A stretch of DNA of 64,000 nt from Chlorops oryzae. Lineage: Eukaryota > Arthropoda > Insecta > Diptera > Chloropidae. The stretch's first letter is position 1; every line of letters begins with the position of its first letter. The position numbers and the translations under genes were made by a program. The stretch lies in assembly GCA_020466095.1 (NCBI GenBank), contig CM035806.1:120887023-120951022 (forward strand). Direction: 5' to 3'. Below, piece after piece: positions 53,180 through 63,893 of this stretch. The notes beneath the pieces were generated by a model that did not search any database, was not told the origin of the DNA, and saw only the letters and a program-made list of their open reading frames with translations.

Positions 53180-54560
53180 CAATAAACACAAAAACGATAA
53201 CGATTTCTAATCGAATTCGATTCGAATTCGCGGAAGGCAATTTTCGCGATATCGCGCTTTTATCGTATTTTCCTTTCGATTCGAATTCGATTCGAAGAGA
53301 AAATGCGATAAGAATTCGAAACGTTTGCAACGAGCTCGCTTTTTTATCGTGGAATTCGTAAGAGTCTTGCCGACTACGGCACCCTGAAAGGGATTTTGAA
53401 GTTTTGTTGATTTTTCGATAGGTGGGATCTAAAAACACTGTAGGGACGACTTTTTAGTTTTCTATTTTAAAAAGTCCTCGAGGGCTCACTGAAAAATGGC
53501 CCCAATGCAAAATGGCCCCAAACTGAAAATGAAACAAGTAAGAAAGCTAAAGTCGGTCAAGCCCGACTTTGAAATACCCAGCGTCCCGACATTATGAGCG
53601 CACTATGTTTTGCTTTCTATTTGTGGGCGTGGCAGTGGGAGGGCAAAATAAATTATTTCCTTTCATTCGCCTTGGTGAACCTATGTTGCGAATTTGAAGC
53701 TTCTACGCCTATTAGTTCGGAAGTTACGAAAAATCTCCATTTGTGGGCGTGGCAGTGGACGGGCCATATACATTTTTTTCCTACACCTTTCATTCGCCTT
53801 GGTCAACCTATGTTGCGAATTTGAAGCTTCTACGCCTCTTACTTCACAGGTTACGATAAGCCCTTATTTGTGGGCTTATTTGTGGGCGTGGCTCACGGAG
53901 GGCGGCGTCCATTTTTTTCCAGGATATGTCCCTTTTCGTTGCTTACCAGTACACCAAATATCAATGGAATGTGTTGAGTGGTTCGCAAGTTACAAGCATT
54001 TTACTGAAAACACATTATATTCATTTGTGGGCGTGGCAGTGGGCGGATGTCTCCCATTTTTACTTAGGATCATACTCGCATCCCGATATACCTGTGTGCC
54101 AAATTTCGACTTGATTGGTCCAGCCGTTTCGGAGGAGATCCGACCACGGACGGACAGACGGACGTACGGACGGACGGCCAGACGGACGGACGGACAGACG
54201 GACATGTCTAAATCGATTCAGTTTTTGATCGTTATCATTTCTATATATATATGTCTATATCTCCGGAGCATAGTTCTCCCTGTTACAAGATTCGCACAAA
54301 ACTAATATACCCCGCTTACGCTGGGTATAAAAAGGCGAATAAAAAATTCGAATAAAGCGCGATAGCAAAACGATAGCAAAATACGAATCGCGCGCGATGC
54401 GTAAACGATCAAAAATTCGATACCAATACGAGTCGCGTAAAAAGGTGACTCCCTCACGAATTCGAATTCAATTCGAGCTCGCCGCGAACACTCGCCGCGA
54501 AGAGTTTGCACGTCAAAAAGAATTCGATTCGAATTCGATTCGAACTCGTTGTGCTTATTG
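53180..54560. mobile_element. TIR element with TCGAATTCGAT subterminal repeats, split by mini-me
   Basis: CAATAAACACAA at 53180 and the complement CAATAAGCACAA ending at 54560 form imperfect termini. Both flanking zones are full of GAATTCGATTCGAATTC words (53210-53300 and 54460-54545). A mini-me element at 53534-54331 lies inside. No coding sequence and no clear TSD. Confidence 0.55.
53534..54331 (-). mobile_element. mini-me/DINE-1-like element, family A copy 3
   Basis: Same order as the copy at 9800: ACAAGTAAGAAAGC, hairpin AAAGTCGG/CCGACTTT, CCCAGCG, several GTGGGCGTGGC blocks, AAATTTCGACTTGATTGGTCC, the GACGGACG array (54149-54200) and CCCCGCTTACGCTGGGTATA. Very similar throughout to copy 1. 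Confidence 0.78.
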
Positions 54561-54861
54561 CGTCTATATATTATTTGGTTAGTGGTACTAGCGAAGGCTT
54601 TGAAAGCCACGCTTTCCAGTCCAACATGCAGCAACATATGTACGTGGAAAGTCTCAAACACCGGGGGTTCGATAGCGGTACGCGTGCCATGTTTAATATT
54701 AACTCGAGATCGAAGCGGCTCGAAAACGAATTCATGGAAAGCGACAACATTTCCGTAGTCGAGCCGTGCGTGGAACGTGACTGAAACGGCTTAAGTCCGA
54801 TAAGAGAATCGACTGATAAGCGCCGGGAACAACGAATTAGGAGAAAACAAAAATGAAAATG

Positions 54862-54956
54862 AAAAAGAAAACGAGAATGAGAACGAGAATGAGAATGAGA
54901 ATGAGAACGGAAACCAAATTGAGTTATAAAAGCTTCTCATCTGGTATTGGTCAGTC
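54862..54956 (+). promoter_or_regulatory. Core promoter of the lipase gene
   Basis: TATAAAA at 54925-54931 lies 28 bases before the A of an initiator TCAGTC (54951-54956), which matches the fly Inr consensus TCAKTY at the expected spacing. A GAGAATGAGAAC-type hexamer array (about 54862-54910) directly upstream could bind GAGA-type factors. The predicted transcript start is 54953, giving a 5' UTR of about 40 bases to the first ATG. Confidence 0.7.
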
Positions 54957-54992
54957 ATTCAGTTAGGTGCTCGATCTCTTAAACAATCGATC

Positions 54993-56240
54993 ATGTCGAT
55001 CACAATCAAATCCGCCAACGCTTTCGATAGGAGATCAAATTATTTCTTCTTTAAACGGTCAAAGCCAATGGGGATGATCTTGCTATGGCTTACAGTATTG
55101 GCCCGAACGCTCTCTGCTGCCACAATGAACGAAGTCGGCCAAAAGGCTTATATTCCAGTCGAACAGATACAGCAAAAAAATATGGAAATCCTTGAAGAAT
55201 CCTTTCCTCTGGGCTGGCGTACCTTTTGTAAGTATGCGGCCCGCAATGTCATTCCAAGGATGTGTATGTATGTGTGTAAATGTGTATACCTTTCAGGTGA
55301 GGCGAAAGTAGACGAAGGTGTCATGTCGCTATTCACCGGCATAAGTCCCAGTGACGCGACCATTCACGTCATGTCCGCGAACAATCGGAGCATCGAGCTG
55401 CCGATCAAACTGATCTCGGAAATCTGCGACTTCGACATCGATCCGAAACGGAAGACGCTTATCTATGTTAACGGATACTATACGCCGAGTGGCTACTTGA
55501 GCGTTATGGAGCACTTGAAAGTTATGCAATCGACACGACGCGACCTAAATGTGATAATCGTTAATTTTGCGAGGGACCTGCAGCAATTGTACTATACCGT
55601 GCGGCATCATCTGATGGTTCATGGTTATTTTGTGGCACGGATTTTAACTGCCCTTATGGCCGGCAATGGTGGCATTAGGGCGCGTGATATAATACTGGCT
55701 GGACATTCGGTCGGCGCCAATATCGCTGCGTTGGGGGCAAGACTCTATGCGGAACAAACGAAAATGGTGGATACGCATCCGCATGGCATTAAGGTTGGCC
55801 TGCTGGTTGCCATTGATCCGGCACGCATGTGCAATGGGACGGATGTTTATGTGCGGCGCAATTCGAGTGATCGTGTTGTTGTCATACACGGCGAGACGGA
55901 ATTATTCGGCCTGCGGAGTGCCATCGGAACAATCGATATTTATCCGAATGACGTGGGTGCATTGCAACGCAGAAGAGCACAGCCCGGCTGTGAGACCGCC
56001 ATCTGTAGTCACATGTACCCATTTATCCTCTTTATGGAGGCACTCATCGAGGGCGTTATCATACCAGCTGTTAAATGTGATAGTTGGACACGATTCCGAG
56101 TGGGAAAATGCGACTACCAGGATATTGTATCTATTGGAATTGAGTATGCTGACAAGGCCTCCGGTTCGTACTTTTGTTCAACGCAAGCGAATCCACCTTT
56201 CACCTTAATGCAACATGGATTAACATACAAAAGTCTTTAG
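54993..56240 (+). CDS. Secreted lipase of the pancreatic-lipase/yolk-protein family
   Basis: An alpha/beta-hydrolase expected to cleave ester lipids outside the cell. The nucleophile motif GHSVGAN has Ser at codon 239, the acid is in AIDPARM (Asp codon 275) and the His is in CSHMYPF (codon 340), so unlike yolk proteins the triad is complete. Codons 26-43 (MGMILLWLTVLARTLSA) form a signal peptide. The ATG at 55068 sits in better fly context than 54993 and would place that peptide first. A likely 69-base intron, 55228-55296 (GTAAGT...TTTCAG), leaves the frame open if retained. Spliced length is about 392 residues from the first ATG. No AATAAA is obvious downstream. Confidence 0.85.
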   Translation: MSITIKSANAFDRRSNYFFFKRSKPMGMILLWLTVLARTLSAATMNEVGQKAYIPVEQIQQKNMEILEESFPLGWRTFCKYAARNVIPRMCMYVCKCVYLSGEAKVDEGVMSLFTGISPSDATIHVMSANNRSIELPIKLISEICDFDIDPKRKTLIYVNGYYTPSGYLSVMEHLKVMQSTRRDLNVIIVNFARDLQQLYYTVRHHLMVHGYFVARILTALMAGNGGIRARDIILAGHSVGANIAALGARLYAEQTKMVDTHPHGIKVGLLVAIDPARMCNGTDVYVRRNSSDRVVVIHGETELFGLRSAIGTIDIYPNDVGALQRRRAQPGCETAICSHMYPFILFMEALIEGVIIPAVKCDSWTRFRVGKCDYQDIVSIGIEYADKASGSYFCSTQANPPFTLMQHGLTYKSL

Positions 56241-56564
56241 TCATAATTTAAGGTGTTTTTTCTTAGGTTTTTATTTTTTAAATTGTTTTCTCGTTTTAAG
56301 TCCATAAAAGTTATGTATGTACCTACTTACATATATCGGTGTAAATTGGCCTCTCAAATTATTCCATTACAATTAGGTGCGATTTAATCGTTCGTTCGTT
56401 TTTACATTCTTTTCCTCAATTTCTAAATTAAAGTTATTTCATTTCGTTTCAAAACCAAAAAACGAGCCTATAAGTATGCTTGCGATTTTTCGATGGCACT
56501 CCGGAAAGGGAACAGCTGATAAGCCGCCCTGTAGTAAACAAGCGGTCAGTTTGCAAAATAGGAC
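56241..56564. other. Sequence downstream of the lipase gene
   Basis: Probable 3' UTR and flank. No further gene or element recognised. Confidence 0.4.
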
Positions 56565-57475
56565 CCACCTTAGGTGAGACTGTTAGCAACTAGACCATAA
56601 AAACTATGGAGCACGTCTAACCTAAGGTCGACCTCTATAGGTCTCACCGCTGACTGTTGCGTAAGAGATCGAGGGGCGGTGAGTTCATTTTTTTTGTGTA
56701 CTCTTGCTGTGCGCTTGTCTGCTTTACGTTCGCATTCTGATCGACGTACCGTCAAGAGTTGATTAGCGTAAAGGGTAAGACTCTCGCTCAGCAACCACGC
56801 AGGTCGAGGTTCGATCCCTGGCTCGGTTGGACATTTTTTTTTTCTTCTCTATTGCCTAGAGTTTTTTTTTATGTTCATATTTTAATCAATTTTTTTTATT
56901 AGTTAATTTTGATATATAAAAAATTTTTCTTTAATATGTAAGTATTTTTTCATATTTGAATTTTTTTTTAAGTATTTATTTTTCAATTGAAAAATTTTTG
57001 CTTTGGAAAATTCTATTTTATTTCACAAAAACTTGAGCACCCAAAAACTCAAGTCAGCATTTTGATCAACATATTAAATTTCCTTGTTTAGCGTAATGGT
57101 TAAGACGCAGACTTACCAACCCAGAGATCAGCGGTTCGAGGTTCGTTCGAGACGAGAAAATTAAAAAACATAACTAATGTTCAAACAAAAAGATTTAAAA
57201 AATAAAAACAAAAAATAATCGAAATAAAAACAAGAAGAAAAAAAATAAAACGAAAATTAAAATTTTTTTTTTCCATAAATTAACAAAATCGTCAATTGAC
57301 CTCCAACTCACCCAAAACGTCTCACCATGGGTGAGTCTTACATGCACTACTCTCTTTCTAATGTAGGCCCCATCTTAAAGAGGTGAGTTAAATGCATGTA
57401 AGAGTAAATTATGTGGGGACTAGTTGTGGTCTTTTTGAGGTGCACGATAGGTGAGTCTCAAAAACAATTGTTTTC
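56565..57475 (+). mobile_element. Element with two tRNA-like modules, copy 2
   Basis: Core matches 24258-25177 in the opposite orientation (shared TGTCTGCTTTxAGTTCGCATTC-type stretch). Plus-strand tRNA-like units: 56760-56832 (TTAGCGTAAAGGGTAAGAC, then GGTTCGATCCC) and 57084-57160 (TTAGCGTAATGGTTAAGAC, then GCGGTTCGAGG). The outer parts carry several TAGGTGAG/CTCACC words in both orientations instead of the CCCTGCAG ends of copy 1. No ORF. Confidence 0.55.
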
Positions 57476-57484
57476 TTGTATCAT

Positions 57485-58171
57485 GAGCGTTCCCACTTTG
57501 CTCCGATCGGAGTAGATTTACTCCATTTTTTTTTAAACTTTGAAATCTACTCCGTCACTACTTTTCTATGCGAATCTGCTCCGTTTTTAAATTTTCCAAT
57601 CTTTGAACTCTAGTTACAAAATGTAAGAAGTTGGCAAAGCATTTGTGGTATTCAAGCAGGTACGCAAAATTTGCGCCCTCGGAAATTTCGCGTGCTCGGA
57701 AATTATTTTGTATGAAAAATAGTTTCCGCAGCCTCGCAAATTTCGCACGCCTGCTGTGATGCGCAAAATATGCGCGATATTTGCTTCTCCTTCTTTCACC
57801 AAGGCAAACATTGAAACCAGCTGTTTTCGCAAAATTTTTACACACGCTTTGCATAAGGGTCGTTCAAGCAATAGTTCAAAATTTCCGCGCCCAAAATTTG
57901 CACCTAGCTATTTCCGAGCCTGCTTGAATACCACTATTCAATCTGTTTGACATTTCTGTTGATATGAAAAATATAACATTTGACATTTTTTCAAACGAGT
58001 TTAGGTTTAAATAAGGATAGTGGAATCAATTTTTGTGTGAAGCCTCATTTTGGGCCTGTTTAATATGATGCAAACTCTTTCCCTTTTTTTAATCTACTCC
58101 GCTATTTTCACTTTTACTCCGTTTTTTGTGGTTGTTTACTACGGTTTTGTTGGTGAGTGGTGGGAACGCTG
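57485..58171. mobile_element. hAT-like inverted-repeat element rich in ACTCCG words
   Basis: AGCGTTCCCAC (57486) and its complement (ending 58170) are the termini. Both inner flanks carry CTACTCCG/CGGAGTAG words. TSD match is weak, so classification rests on end shape only. A smaller MITE is nested at 57645-57934. Confidence 0.5.
57645..57934. mobile_element. 290-bp MITE
   Basis: 16-bp perfect inverted termini GTGGTATTCAAGCAGG, with further imperfect inverted similarity inside (CAAAATTTGCGCC and GCGCCCAAAATTTGC). The TSD could not be fixed. No coding sequence; ORFs on both strands are shadows of the inverted repeat. Confidence 0.75.
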
Positions 58172-58240
58172 CTCAGCATAACAATACATAACCGATTAAT
58201 AATAATCGTTATACACTGGTTGCTAGTTCTATACGTCTCG

Positions 58241-58759
58241 TCTCGACATTCAATTTTTCCTGGCATACCATCTGTCAAATTTATGTCTTAACATTGGCAA
58301 TATTGCCAGGGTGGGCTTGTTTATGTTATGCCATCGGCATATGAGAAATGGCGACGAATAAGCTGCGCACGCACACTCGATGGTTTAAAAAATATTTGTG
58401 ATTTATTCGAAGAAGAAGAAAAAAGGAAAAAGCCGAAATTTTGGGTGAACCCGTTTTTAGAAGGACGTGAAATGCACAATTTGGAAACGCATCTATTATT
58501 AGATATTTTGTGGGAAGATAGTCGAGAATTCCAAAATTAACTTTATGATGTCCGATGCACGCCACTCCTCTTTTTTTTTAGTTCTTCACACTTTGAAATT
58601 TTCTGTATAATGATTTTCAGCTGTCCAAAAAGCAAAATAGCGCTCATTGCCAACTTCATGGCAAGCAATATTTTAAGATATAAATTGCCATCTTGCGGTC
58701 TCCATTGGCAATATCTAAACTTTCACAGATGGCATGCCATAAAAAATTCAGTGTCGAGA
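58241..58759 (+). mobile_element. PIF/Harbinger-derived element with transposase N-terminal exon
   Basis: Ends TCTCGACATTCAATTTTT and the complement TCTCGACACTGAATTTTT..., similar for about 36 bases through GGCATxCCATCTGT. The 519-bp element retains one Harbinger transposase fragment. TSD not resolved. Confidence 0.7.
58328..58540 (+). pseudogene. HARBI1-like transposase, N-terminal fragment
   Basis: 70 codons with KKPKFWVNPFLEGREMHN and LLLDILWEDSREFQN, the typical N-terminal lead-in of Harbinger nucleases before the conserved YFRM block. The frame ends at TAA (58538-58540) where that block should begin, so the nuclease core is lost. Confidence 0.6.
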
Positions 58760-58850
58760 TGCCGGGTTACGAACGACAGCAAAAATAAACAAAACAAAAA
58801 AAAAACGAGAAAAACAAAACCAAAAACAAAGCTTAAATAACAGGTGTTAG

Positions 58851-59714
58851 CAGTGTTCGGACTACGGAACTCCGATTTCGTAGTAGAAGACCGCAAAAAT
58901 GGTAGTAGAAATGAAATTTTGGGTAGTAAATTGGAATTTCTCATTTTCGAAAAAAAAAGGTCAACAATTTATTTGAAGCAATTATTTATAACTTACATTT
59001 ACATATTACTTACATTTTTTTTATCTCCATTAGTCAAGATTTAGATACAGAGACATCTGTATGGAAAACAATTTGTTTGCGAGCGAGGGAACACAAAAAA
59101 CTCGTTCTCATTACGTCTAAATCGCGACATAGACAAAATTCTTTTAAGTTTGGTGAAATGAAAACATCGGAGAAGATTTCAGGTAAAGGGTAGTGGCGGA
59201 GTAGATTTCAAAAATTTTAAAAAAACCGAGTAGATCGATTCCGAACCAGTGCTGCCGTTTTCGTATCAGAAATGTTTTTAAAATAGTAGTTTTTATAAAA
59301 TAAAGGGTTATATTAAATAAAAGGAGTTTTTAAGCAATAGAAGAAAAAGAAAACTGGTTAGGGATTTTCCTTTAAAAACCTCGAAAACTCGAAAACCAAG
59401 AAGGCTACAAAATGAATGAATGTAATTTAGTATGAAAAAATTTACACTTTTTCGCTTTTTAAATCTTTTCACTTTTAATGGAATGTCCTAGTTGCTTATA
59501 GTGAATGAAGAAAAAGATTAACGTATGTGAGTAAAAGATTTTTCGTAGGCTTGCCAGACAGTTAATTTTCACCGCACAAAGAAGCTATAACAAAATTTAT
59601 TTACAACCAAATAGTAGTAAGTTAGCCAAAGGAGTAGTAAAGTAGTACGGCAAGACAAAAAGGAGCAAAAAAACTACTATAGTAGCATCTCGACAGCACT
59701 GGTCCGAACCCCGA
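58851..59714. mobile_element. Old hAT-like element hosting a younger one
   Basis: CAGTGTTCGGA (58851) and the complement of the right end, CGGGGTTCGGA (59714), match at 9 of 11. Flanks GGTGTTAG and AGTGTTAA agree at 6 of 8, as expected for an aged 8-bp TSD. Words such as GGAGTAGATTTC resemble those of the 57485 element. No transposase. Confidence 0.5.
59247..59702. mobile_element. hAT MITE nested in hAT-like element
   Basis: 456 bp with ends CAGTGCTGCCG and CAGTGCTGTCG, flanked by TTCCGAAC (59239-59246) and GTCCGAAC (59703-59710), 7 of 8 identical. It inserted into the TIR region of the surrounding element. Confidence 0.7.
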
Positions 59715-59804
59715 GTGTTAACGTTTGCACGAAAGAGCCAGAAAAAAAGAGAAGTTCTCGCGCACACGCACTCACACAGCCGATCGGTTCGAGCGCTCAC
59801 TAAC

Positions 59805-60547
59805 ATCCCTGCAGGACTTTTATCAACCGATTAGTAAATAAGTTAATGAAAAGCTAACTTTTTCGCAACTGCCTAGAAATCGGGTAAAAAGTCATCTAGA
59901 CATCAAACAAGAGCAATATAGGAAATTTGTAAAATTTAACTTTATGCCAACTACATCATAACTGACTAGAAATCGATTGAAAAGTCATGCAGACATCAAC
60001 CAAACTGGATACGAAAATAATATATTTCTGATGCTATAATTCAAGGGTATGAATTGCACTCAAAGTTAGTTTAAAAGGCTAACCGAGATTCAAAGCAATA
60101 GTCAACCAATCCGTAAAAATTGCTCTCATGAGACCCCCAACGGCAGTTCGAAACGTAAGTCAGTCAAAATAGTCGCCTATGGATTTCTTTCTGATGCATC
60201 GCTTGAAGAACATTTTCACATTCATAAATAAATTATTCTTCTGCTGCTGAAAACAGAAAATATGAAACCGAAAAAGGGAATTCTAATGGAAATAATTTTT
60301 TATTGAACATTTTTTAACCAATTTAAATCAGTGTTTTCTTTTTCTGACTTTAAGTCAACTTAAAAGTAGCCAGCTATTATTTAGTTACAAAGTCATGCAG
60401 GAACGGACAATTGACTACTGTCTAGGACATCGCCACGTTAAAATAGTGAGTTGAAGCCAAAGAAAGAAGTCGATTAATCAACCAGTTGGGCTTATTAAAA
60501 AGCTAACTTTAAATTTCTTTAAAATCGGTTCGATTCCCTGCAGGGAT
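59805..60547 (+). mobile_element. Repeat family CCCTGCAG, full copy 2
   Basis: 743 bp bounded by ATCCCTGCAGG (59805) and its complement (60547). The right end holds GGTTCGATTCCCTGCAGGG, which looks like a tRNA T-arm. Internal sequence matches the truncated inverted copy at 52430-53097. No ORF, no clear TSD. Confidence 0.7.
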
Positions 60548-60837
60548 ATTGCAAAGGAATAGAACAGTGGTACATTTGCATACTAGAATATTGCAAAGGA
60601 ATAGAACAACTTAATCTGCATATGAGCGCGCGCTCACTAACGCACACACCCTCACACAGAGTACGTATGCCATACATTGGTTATTGTTTTTGCTGATCAT
60701 GTTGTTGCTTTTGTTGTTTACCTGTTGGCAACAGGTTATGCCGACGACTTGTGATGCGAACGTGCTCTCGTTGTACACTTTGTCGCACGAACAGTTTTTT
60801 TTTTTGTTCTTTTTTATTATTTTTCGTCGCTGCGTCG
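60548..60837. other. Short direct repeat and unassigned flank
   Basis: ATATTGCAAAGGAATAGAAC occurs at 60546-60565 and again at 60588-60607, 42 bases apart, just outside the CCCTGCAG element. The rest shows no gene. Confidence 0.5.
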
Positions 60838-61775
60838 CACAGTGGGATTGCTCCATACATCGTGCGGAAAAAAATAGAAGGAATAGTCCTATCATAATTA
60901 AAATTGGTATGCGGATGTTAATTGAGGTCATTAAGATATAAACTAAAATTTATCGAAATCGGTTCACCACTTCGAGTACCCCCCATAAAACCCAACATGC
61001 AGTGTTGTATGGCAGCTACATCCATGACAGGCACCTCCCCTGGATAACAGCCTTTTCAGTATAAATGTCATCATAGTTTCGTATGTTCTCACATTCGTCA
61101 ACAAAAATTTTAGTATAATGTCGTGTTTTTATAATTGAACCTTAGTTATATCTTAATTTCTTATAAAGATTGCCATCAGAAATTATAATAAAGTTTTAAT
61201 GAATATTAATCATCCTAAGCATATGCCATGATTTCTTTCTTAATATGCAGACATTTTGCGGTGATTTTTTACATAAAAAAAACTTTATCGAGACAAACGT
61301 TAGTAGGCGGTGAATTTGTTTTTATAGATCGTTAGAACGGACTCCAGACTTTCATTTTTTATCAACTAGAAGACAAAGCACGACAAAGCACATAAACTTT
61401 TTGACCATTGAAAGAAGGAATTGCGTCATTTTCGAGGTAGAATTGTTGATAGCCCACCTCCTCTTCGATATTCAATAAAATGCCAAGATTTTTAATTCTT
61501 TTTAAAAAGCAAACTCTTAATTTTAATAAAAAATCACCTTTAAGGCACCAGTGGTAAATTTAATCCGAAAAAAATGGGAACCAATTTGAAATTTTTTTTT
61601 TTAATTTTTCGAAGAAAAAAACATTTTCTATCTTTAGCTTAATTTTTTATATAAAAAAAAAATTTTTTTTTTTAAACAGTTTTGAATTATTCTTATCTAG
61701 AGGTTTCCCTGTCAGATTATATCATAAATTTAGGATGGTCAAAAATCCTATTTTTGCCGCTGAAATCCCACTGTG
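60838..61775. mobile_element. Non-autonomous Transib element
   Basis: 938 bp with termini CACAGTGGGATT (60838) and its complement (ending 61775), flanked by the perfect 5-bp repeat CGTCG (60833-60837, 61776-61780). CAC-starting ends with heptamer CACAGTG and GC-rich 5-bp TSDs are the described marks of Transib, the family related to RAG1. No transposase remains. Confidence 0.8.
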
Positions 61776-61780
61776 CGTCG

Positions 61781-62458
61781 GCCAAGCTTTGCGTTGTTGT
61801 TGCTCAATGGGACTTATCGAATCAGTTAATAGCAAAACTCCGACGGGTTTTGAGCTCAGTTTCAGTTCGAACGCGCCGCAGCGAACGTAACTCGTGTTGT
61901 GTGGTTAAAAATATCGTCCATCGGTTAATTTTTTTTTTAATTTTTTTCTTTTGTTTTCGTGTACGTTTTCAGTGCGCAGTGTTCGAATAAGAATTAAAAA
62001 CAACAACAAAAATTAAAAAATAAAGAAAAGAAAACCGATCGCGTGATCAATCGATCGCAACGCACTTTATTGTTATTAGTTTTTATTTTATTTTTTTTTT
62101 TTTTTTTGAAGCTTTGGCTATGTTTATACGAGTTTGTGCGCGGCAAAGATACACTCTTACGTTAAGTTGGAATTCTCTTGTACGTCTGTCCTGGTTTTAT
62201 TTTAATGTTTTCCATTTTAATTTATTTTTTACATTTTTGTTGTACTGTGTTTGTCTGGTTACACTTTGGTTTTGCGCTTATTTTTCCAATATTCGGACTA
62301 CTTCCATTCGACTGCAGTGGATGCAACAACCCAGCGCGGAAGCAGCACCTTTGATCGCTTAGATGAAAAATATTTTTTCACTTGAGTGTTTTCTTTTTTG
62401 CTTTATCGTTTTGAATTTTGTTGTGGTTGTTTTTTTTAAGCCATTTCTTATATATACA

Positions 62459-62516
<58 letters not shown>

Positions 62517-63306
62517 TACGTTAATAGTATATAAATACAGCACGCAGATTGCAAAGTGACTTAATCGCTCAGTTTTATGGCCATATGCACCAAGCCAAGT
62601 AAAAATGTATATACATACATATACAGTTAGTATACATATATGTAAAGGCCTGCGTACGCACACACACACGCACACCCGTTCAGGCACACAAAGTGCTCAG
62701 ATATTTTCAGCTTAAAATCAAGGTTCATTTGCAACTAATGCTGCAGCGAGTTGAAAACTTAATTTTTTAGACATAATCAACTGAAGACGACGGACGGTGG
62801 CTCGAGAGACTCAAAATCCGAAGAATTGATGAATTACGCTTCCTGGCCATGAAGCTTTGCCATTTTAGCAATTCAAAAAAGACTCGGCGACACAGCGCGG
62901 ATTGGATGACAGTGAATTAGTTAAACGAAAAAGAGTCTCAATGAAAATGTTTACAATTATTCATAAAACATCCAAGCTTAAAATAATATACCATTTAATC
63001 CTCAAGCTCAAGAAACGGCAAATTTTTTCAACACTCAACTTATATGGTCTTTGCTTTTAACTGCAGAATAAATGTGGGTATGTGTGTGTGATCTTTTTCA
63101 CACTGAACTTACATGCCTCTTTTGATCGACTGGGCTTCAACATCTTCGATTGCGTATGGGCTTTTGAGGCCTTCAGCAAAAGCCATTTGTGGTTTTCTTT
63201 AAATTGAAGATTTTTTTAGATCCTTCTCCAATTGAGGACGATAAAAGTTATGCCTTTTCCTCCGTTTTAAGTAGAGGAAAAATAAAAGATTGAACGAAGC
63301 ACAAGA
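61781..63306. other. Noncoding region with microsatellites, possible 5' exon
   Basis: Contains T-rich tracts (62080-62108), a TA run (62462-62511) and a short CA run (62658-62672). Around 61857-61875 are two Inr-like words (CTCAGTTTC, TTTCAGTTCG) followed by AT-rich leader-like sequence, which could be a transcription start of a gene lying further right, but this is weak. No coding exon recognised. Confidence 0.35.
62462..62511. repeat. (TA)n microsatellite
   Basis: An almost pure TA run of about 50 bases, preceded and followed by CATATA variants. Confidence 0.95.
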
Positions 63307-63724
63307 CCCTGTTGCCAGTTTGGGGGTATCTATACCCCATTTAATTGGGGAACATTTCTAGTTTTTACACAAGACCTTAGGGGAAAGTCTTCAAAGAAAT
63401 TGTTGGGGAGCCAAGTGTTTTTGTAACCCATTTAGAGTCGGTCTACCCAAACACGCTCCCAGAAATGATCACAATAAAATATACCTTAATACAATAAAAA
63501 TACAGAATATGATTCAAAATAGAATTAGATACACATTAATGGTGGCAAAAATTAATGGTGGCTTACTGGCTGTTCTAATGAATTTCTAAACGATTTTGAC
63601 AGGTGTTGGGCTTAAACCTCGATTTTAAATAGGGTTAGGAAGATTTTAAATCAAGCTTTAAGGAAGTTTCACTTCATTTCGAAAAGGTCCGGGGATATTA
63701 TTCCTAATAAAACTGGCAACAGTG
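63307..63724. mobile_element. hAT-like MITE
   Basis: 418 bp with ends CCCTGTTGCCAG and CACTGTTGCCAG (11 of 12 identical), and flanks GCACAAGA and GGACAAGG (6 of 8). Interior has GGGGTAT..ATACCCC stems and no ORF. Confidence 0.6.
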
Positions 63725-63763
63725 GGACAAGGTTCCTTTTCGAACGTGAGCTCTTACAATTTA

Positions 63764-63893
63764 TTAACCCTCTAATGACACAATTTTGTTTTCAATGAGA
63801 AAATCAAACAACAGCGTAGAGAAAAACTAATCTGATCTAATTTTTTTATTTTTTCTCGAATGATGAAATGAAGCACGAGGTTAGAGGGTAAAT
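63764..63893. repeat. Possible small piggyBac-like MITE
   Basis: TTAACCCTCTAATGAC at the left and GGTTAGAGGGTAAA at the right form a short inverted pair about 130 bases apart. TTAA-CCC starts recall piggyBac, but the right TTAA is not preserved. Confidence 0.35.

Noticed and set aside
53594..54305. ORFs with WAWQWA repeats
   Set aside because: Shadow frames of the GTGGGCGTGGC blocks in mini-me elements; the same frames recur at 9946-10389.
62448..62687. Minus-strand ORF ending in IYIYIY
   Set aside because: Translation of the TA microsatellite.
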